A DNA stretch of 9,118 nt from Gemmatimonadales bacterium (GTDB lineage: Bacteria > Gemmatimonadota > Gemmatimonadetes > Gemmatimonadales > GWC2-71-9), in NCBI GenBank assembly GCA_013813675.1, contig JACCRH010000205.1, positions 1 through 9,118 on the forward strand, given 5' to 3'. Made by a program: the position numbers and the translations under genes. The first letter of the stretch is position 1. Each line of letters begins with the position of its first letter. Shown in pieces: positions 6,000 through 9,118 of this stretch. The notes beneath the pieces are model-generated. The model had not been told where the DNA came from. It ran no database searches and was given only the letters and a program-made list of their open reading frames with translations.

Positions 6000-6682
6000 G
6001 CCGTGCGCTCTCCGAAGAGCACCGTTCCCAGCCGGATCATGGTCGCGCCCTCCTCCACGGCAACCGGGTAGTCGCCCGACATGCCCATGGACAGCTCGGG
6101 GAGCCGGTGTCCCTCGCGCTCCGCCGCGTCCCGCAGCGCTCGCAACCGCCCGAAGGCCCGCCGCTGCTCTGTCGTGTCGTCGGTGAGCGCACTCATGGTC
6201 ATCAGACCGATTACCTCGAGCCGCGGAAACGACCGAAGCTCGGACAACTGGGCCGAAAGTGCCTCGGGCTCCACCCCGCCCTTCTGGGGCTCGTCGGAGC
6301 AATTCACCTGAACCAGAATCCGTTGGCGGGCGTCACCGGCCGTCCGCCGGTCCAGCTCGGCGCCCAGCTCGGTGCGGTCCACCGAATGAATGAGGGCGAA
6401 TCGCCCGCTGGCGTGTCGGGCCTTGTTCCGCTGCAGCGTCCCGATCAGATGCCACGCGAGGCTGGTATCTCCGAGCGGTCCCTGCTTCTCCAATGCCTCT
6501 TGCACCCGGTTTTCCCCCACGTCCTTCAGGCCGGCAGCGGCAGCGGCGCGCACCGCGCCGGTCCCATGGCCCTTGGTGACGGCGATGATTCTGACCGGAT
6601 GAGTCCACCCCGCGACCGCCTGATGCCGGGCCACCGTCTCACGCACCCGGGCCAGGCGGCCGGGCAGGTCCGGGTATTCCAT
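5996..6682 (-). CDS. yggS: YggS/PLPBP family pyridoxal 5'-phosphate homeostasis protein
   Basis: A single-domain PLP-binding barrel protein of 228 residues, usual for the family (E. coli YggS, B. subtilis YlmE, human PLPBP). It has no established catalytic activity; the family is known for roles in vitamin B6 and amino-acid homeostasis. The PLP lysine is expected to be K37 in RIIAVTKGHG (31-40). Other family blocks are VGENRVQEALEK (55-66), WHLIGTLQRNKA (77-88), HSVDR (99-103), VNCSDEPQKGG (126-136), GLMTMSAL (159-166) and LSMGMSGDYPVAVEEGATMI (197-216) followed by R-L-G-T-x-L-F-G, which forms the phosphate-binding end. The ATG at 6682 is the natural start; no good Shine-Dalgarno precedes it, but a TAAATT box lies eight bases upstream. 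It appears to open the operon, overlapping the next gene by 4 bp. A yggS homologue upstream of ileS is also seen in Firmicutes, there with cell-division genes that are absent here. Confidence 0.95.
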   Translation of the reverse strand: MEYPDLPGRLARVRETVARHQAVAGWTHPVRIIAVTKGHGTGAVRAAAAAGLKDVGENRVQEALEKQGPLGDTSLAWHLIGTLQRNKARHASGRFALIHSVDRTELGAELDRRTAGDARQRILVQVNCSDEPQKGGVEPEALSAQLSELRSFPRLEVIGLMTMSALTDDTTEQRRAFGRLRALRDAAEREGHRLPELSMGMSGDYPVAVEEGATMIRLGTVLFGERTA

Positions 6683-6753
6683 AGCCTTGTAATTTAAGCC
6701 GATAGGTCGCGCGGGTGTAGGCGGCGGGAGCGGAGCGGACTACGGGACCTAGG
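6683..6753 (-). other. Intergenic region between the DUF2723 gene and yggS
   Basis: These 71 bp are the only true intergenic space in the window. The half near yggS holds an AT-rich patch (GGCTTAAATTACAAGG on the minus strand). The other half is GC-rich with no apparent stem-loop followed by a T run, so I see no rho-independent terminator for the membrane protein gene. A 10-bp perfect palindrome GACCTAGGTC (6746-6755) spans the DUF2723 stop codon; its meaning is unknown. Confidence 0.6.
6691..6696 (-). promoter_or_regulatory. Putative -10 box (TAAATT) in front of yggS
   Basis: On the minus strand TAAATT stands eight bases before the yggS ATG and fits the TANNNT pattern. Usual spacing would place the transcript start one or two bases before the ATG, giving a very short or absent leader. 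This agrees with the lack of a well-placed Shine-Dalgarno (only AAGG two bases from the ATG). No convincing -35 box is seen. It would be the promoter of the operon from yggS onward. Confidence 0.4.
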
Positions 6754-9108
6754 TCATTGGGGTGACGGGAGCAGGGTGGTATCCCCCGGATCCGCCTGGA
6801 GCTCCAGGAGGGCCCGCCGGAGCCCGGCGTTGGGCGAAAGTTTCACCGCATACTCCAGTGCCCGCTCCATCCGCTCCCGCTCGCCGCGGGCCTGGTGAGC
6901 GTAGACCAGCTGAACGGGAGGAAGCGCGAGGCTCGCGGCCGCGCTGGCGGAGGTGGGATCGAGCTCCGTCGCTCCATCCCGCAGGAGTCCAGCATAGCGA
7001 TAGGTCTGGTAGACCAGCCGTTCAGTGTCGGCGACGTGCAGCGGCGCACCCGCCAGCCGCTGGAAATCGAGCGCCCGGTCGCCGCTGTCCGGCGGAGCGG
7101 TCTGAAGGTGGAAGCCCAGCCCGCGCTGCACCACCCAGTCGCGCAGGTCGGCCATTGCGCCACCGGCGGTGACCGACCACACGATCGGTCGGCGGCCCAC
7201 GTTCTGCTGGATCAGGCTCAGCGACACGATCTCGTTGGGGTACAGGAACGTGCCTTCCTTCAGCGTGCGCACCACGGGCCCCAGCTTCAGCTCTTGGGTC
7301 CGGTCCACCGCATAGCCGCTCATCGCGGTGGCGATCATCGAGTCCGTCATCTGGTGCAGCGGCCCGCGCGGAAGTGAGGGGATCGAGTCGCGCCAGAGCG
7401 CCGGCACCTGGGAGGGATCGACCGGCCGCACCGGGTTGTCGCGCAACTGGCGCATGTACCAGTCGGTGTTGGCGAGCGCCAGGCACACCACGGTGACATC
7501 CTGGCGAATCCCTTCTACCTCCTGCGCCCACCACAGGGGGAAAGTGTCGTTGTCGCCGTAGGTGAAAAGAATCCCGTAGGGCGGCGCACTGTTGAGCAGG
7601 TCGTAGGCGAAGTCGGCAGCCAGACGCGCGTCGGGCCCGTGCCGGCGAGAGGCTTTGCTCCAGTTGAGGGCCACCGGCACCAGGGCCACGAGCAGCACCG
7701 CCGGCGCCAGCCGCCGTCCCCAGGCCTGCCGCGCCAGGTCACCGGCGAACCCGGCGGCGCCGATCCCGGACCAGAGCCCCCAGACGATGAAGCTGACGAC
7801 GAAGAAGTAGTCCCGCTCCCGGACTTCGTGGTCGTCGAGGCTGGGCCACTGCGCGAGAGCCAGACTGAAGCCCGGCCTGAAGTTCATGTAGAACACCAGC
7901 CCGAGCCCGGTCGTCAGGAAAATCGCCAGCATCAGCCGCCAGATGGCCCGGTCGGAGCGCCGCTGCTCCCAGAGACCGCGCAGGCCCAGCGTCACGAACA
8001 GGATGGTGATGGGCTTCCGGGCCACTTCCGACAACGAGCGTGCCCACTGCCAGTCGAAATACTGGAAGTAGTTGAGCAACTGCCATCCCAGCAGCGTCGC
8101 CGTGCGCCCCGGGTTGTCCGGACCGTGGGGCACCGTCGGATCGTCCAGCGGAGTCCGGGGCGGATACTGGGCGCGGCGGAGGACCGCGAGGAGCGCGTCG
8201 AGCGTCGAAGGCGCCGCCTCGTTGATCATCGGGTTCTGTGCCGACCGGAGGTAGACGAAAGCGTAGGGCGTGATGCCGACCGCCGCGATCGCCAGCGCGG
8301 CGATGGCGAACGCGCCTGCCCCGCCGGTCGCGGCGAACAGCGCGGCGCCGAGGAAGCAGATGGCGCCGATCGCGGTGAGCGAGGCGCTCCCCAGTCCGGT
8401 CCCGACCAGGAGAGCCCAGACTCCAGCCACCACCGCCACCTGGCCCCACTCGGCGCGGCGGCGAGCCGGGTCCACGGCCGGCTCGTACCGCAGCGTGGTG
8501 ACGAGGAAGAGCAGCACGCCGGGCACCGCGAGCAGGGCGAGCAGGTGGTTACCGATGGAGATGCCGGCGAGGTAGATGATCAAGAGGAGCAGCCGGGGCG
8601 CGCCGTCGGTATCTCGCCGGCTCCGCCAGAGCACCGCGGCCCACGACATGGCCGCGGCGGTGAGCGTAGCGACGGTGTATACCTCGGTCTCGTTGGAGTT
8701 CTGCCAGTTGGTGAAGGTGAACGCGCCGAGCACGGCGGCGACCACCGCGCCCCCCAGATGGAGCAGCCGCGCAAGATTCCCGGAGAGGCCTTCCACCACC
8801 CCGCGCATCGACCGATGGACCAGCAGGAAAAAAAATCCCGCCGCAGACGCGCTGAGCAGCGCGCTGAGCAGGTTGGTCCGGTAGGCCCATTCGCCGATTG
8901 GGACCAGCCGGCCCCAGGCGTGGGCGATCAGCACGAAGAGCGGCGTGCCCGGAGGATGGGGAATCCCCAGGGTTCGAGCTGCGGCGATGAACTCGCCCGC
9001 GTCCCAGAAGGTCACCGTCGGCGCGAGGGTGAGGACGTACCCCGCCAGCACCAGCGCGGCGGTCGCGATGGCGGCGCGGTACGGCGGGCGGTCAGTGATA
9101 GCGCTCAC
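6754..9108 (-). CDS. DUF2723 / TMEM260-like multipass membrane protein, probable GT-C glycosyltransferase
   Basis: A polytopic inner-membrane protein of 784 residues from the GTG at 9108. The N-terminal part carries the DUF2723 signature: LTLAPTVTFWDAGEFIAAAR (26-45), then TLGIPHPPGTPLFVL (46-60) and YRTNLLSAL (76-84). D36 and E39 in F-W-D-A-G-E-F sit where GT-C enzymes carry the acidic residues of the first external loop. About a dozen hydrophobic segments lie between 12 and 485. Further family blocks are TNWQNSNETEVYT (133-145), VRERDYFFV (429-437) and FTYGDNDTFPLWWAQEVEGI (515-534). The region from about 490 is soluble, ending in a TPR-like helix (745-772). The eukaryotic homologue TMEM260 is a protein O-mannosyltransferase; bacterial substrates are largely unknown. 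The start is uncertain: only ten bases upstream are visible, without a Shine-Dalgarno, and the frame is open to the edge, although the first helix at about residue 12 suits this GTG. A 71-bp gap separates it from yggS, so it may be a separate unit. Confidence 0.85.
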   Translation of the reverse strand: MSAITDRPPYRAAIATAALVLAGYVLTLAPTVTFWDAGEFIAAARTLGIPHPPGTPLFVLIAHAWGRLVPIGEWAYRTNLLSALLSASAAGFFFLLVHRSMRGVVEGLSGNLARLLHLGGAVVAAVLGAFTFTNWQNSNETEVYTVATLTAAAMSWAAVLWRSRRDTDGAPRLLLLIIYLAGISIGNHLLALLAVPGVLLFLVTTLRYEPAVDPARRRAEWGQVAVVAGVWALLVGTGLGSASLTAIGAICFLGAALFAATGGAGAFAIAALAIAAVGITPYAFVYLRSAQNPMINEAAPSTLDALLAVLRRAQYPPRTPLDDPTVPHGPDNPGRTATLLGWQLLNYFQYFDWQWARSLSEVARKPITILFVTLGLRGLWEQRRSDRAIWRLMLAIFLTTGLGLVFYMNFRPGFSLALAQWPSLDDHEVRERDYFFVVSFIVWGLWSGIGAAGFAGDLARQAWGRRLAPAVLLVALVPVALNWSKASRRHGPDARLAADFAYDLLNSAPPYGILFTYGDNDTFPLWWAQEVEGIRQDVTVVCLALANTDWYMRQLRDNPVRPVDPSQVPALWRDSIPSLPRGPLHQMTDSMIATAMSGYAVDRTQELKLGPVVRTLKEGTFLYPNEIVSLSLIQQNVGRRPIVWSVTAGGAMADLRDWVVQRGLGFHLQTAPPDSGDRALDFQRLAGAPLHVADTERLVYQTYRYAGLLRDGATELDPTSASAAASLALPPVQLVYAHQARGERERMERALEYAVKLSPNAGLRRALLELQADPGDTTLLPSPQ
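8848..8871. repeat. Two perfect tandem copies of a 12-bp unit inside the DUF2723 gene
   Basis: CGCGCTGAGCAG occurs twice in direct succession (8848-8859 and 8860-8871) and encodes L-L-S-A-L-L-S-A within a membrane segment near residues 80-87. Being a multiple of three it keeps the frame. It could be a simple duplication or just codon bias in a repetitive hydrophobic helix. Confidence 0.7.
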
Positions 9109-9118
9109 GGCTGCGAGG

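Noticed and set aside
5999..6302. N-terminal extension of the purine phosphorylase frame up to 6302
   Set aside because: The extra 101 codons are an out-of-frame reading of yggS with low-complexity composition; the ATG at 5999 gives normal family length and an ATGA overlap.
6683..6753. tRNA, riboswitch or T-box in the only intergenic gap
   Set aside because: At 71 bp it is too short for a T-box and lacks recognisable tRNA arms or conserved riboswitch elements.
6683..6760. Rho-independent terminator after the DUF2723 gene
   Set aside because: The palindrome GACCTAGGTC has no loop and no T run follows; no stable stem with a T tract is apparent.
1..9118. Mobile element, phage, CRISPR array, toxin-antitoxin or defence genes
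   Set aside because: Every stretch is covered by recognised core-type genes on one strand; no spaced direct repeats, terminal inverted repeats, transposase or integrase motifs were seen.

Overview
The window is a GC-rich (roughly two-thirds G+C by eye), fully coding stretch of a bacterial chromosome. All eight recognisable genes lie on the minus strand, so transcription runs from high to low coordinates. The long plus-strand open frames are antisense shadows. The GC content, a eukaryote-like IleRS2, a DUF2723 membrane glycosyltransferase and the gene order would suit Gemmatimonadota or a related soil phylum. That placement is an inference from remembered gene content, not a demonstrated assignment. 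I see no mobile element, CRISPR array, tRNA, rRNA or phage gene.

In transcription order: (1) 9108-6754, a polytopic DUF2723 / TMEM260-like (GT117-type) membrane protein. (2) A 71-bp gap, the only real intergenic space, holding an AT-rich putative promoter. (3) 6682-5996, a YggS-type PLP-binding protein. (4) 5999-5166, a trimeric-type purine nucleoside phosphorylase. (5) 5166-1978, isoleucyl-tRNA synthetase of the IleRS2 class. (6) 1981-1598, a TraR/DksA-family zinc-finger protein. (7) 1614-1087, prolipoprotein signal peptidase LspA. (8) 1090-86, an RluA/RluD-family pseudouridine synthase. (9) 93-1, the first 31 codons of a CheW-like protein running off the left edge, with a perfect TATAAT five bases before its start codon.

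From yggS to the CheW-like gene every junction overlaps by 1 to 17 bases (ATGA, TGATG, ATGA, 17 bp, GTGA, 8 bp), so the block looks like one translationally coupled operon for tRNA charging, lipoprotein maturation and rRNA modification. The order ileS, traR/dksA-like, lspA, rluD-like matches ileS-ylyA-lspA-ylyB of Bacillus subtilis, and a yggS homologue lies upstream in both. The cluster therefore looks like an old conserved housekeeping neighbourhood, here with a purine phosphorylase gene and without sepF or divIVA.

The most notable observation is in IleRS: the class I HIGH signature reads G-I-H-H, the swapped GxHH form reported for mupirocin hyper-resistant IleRS2 enzymes. Second are two promoter-like boxes placed so that transcripts would begin at or almost at the start codon. 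I did not find a wholly new multi-gene system here.
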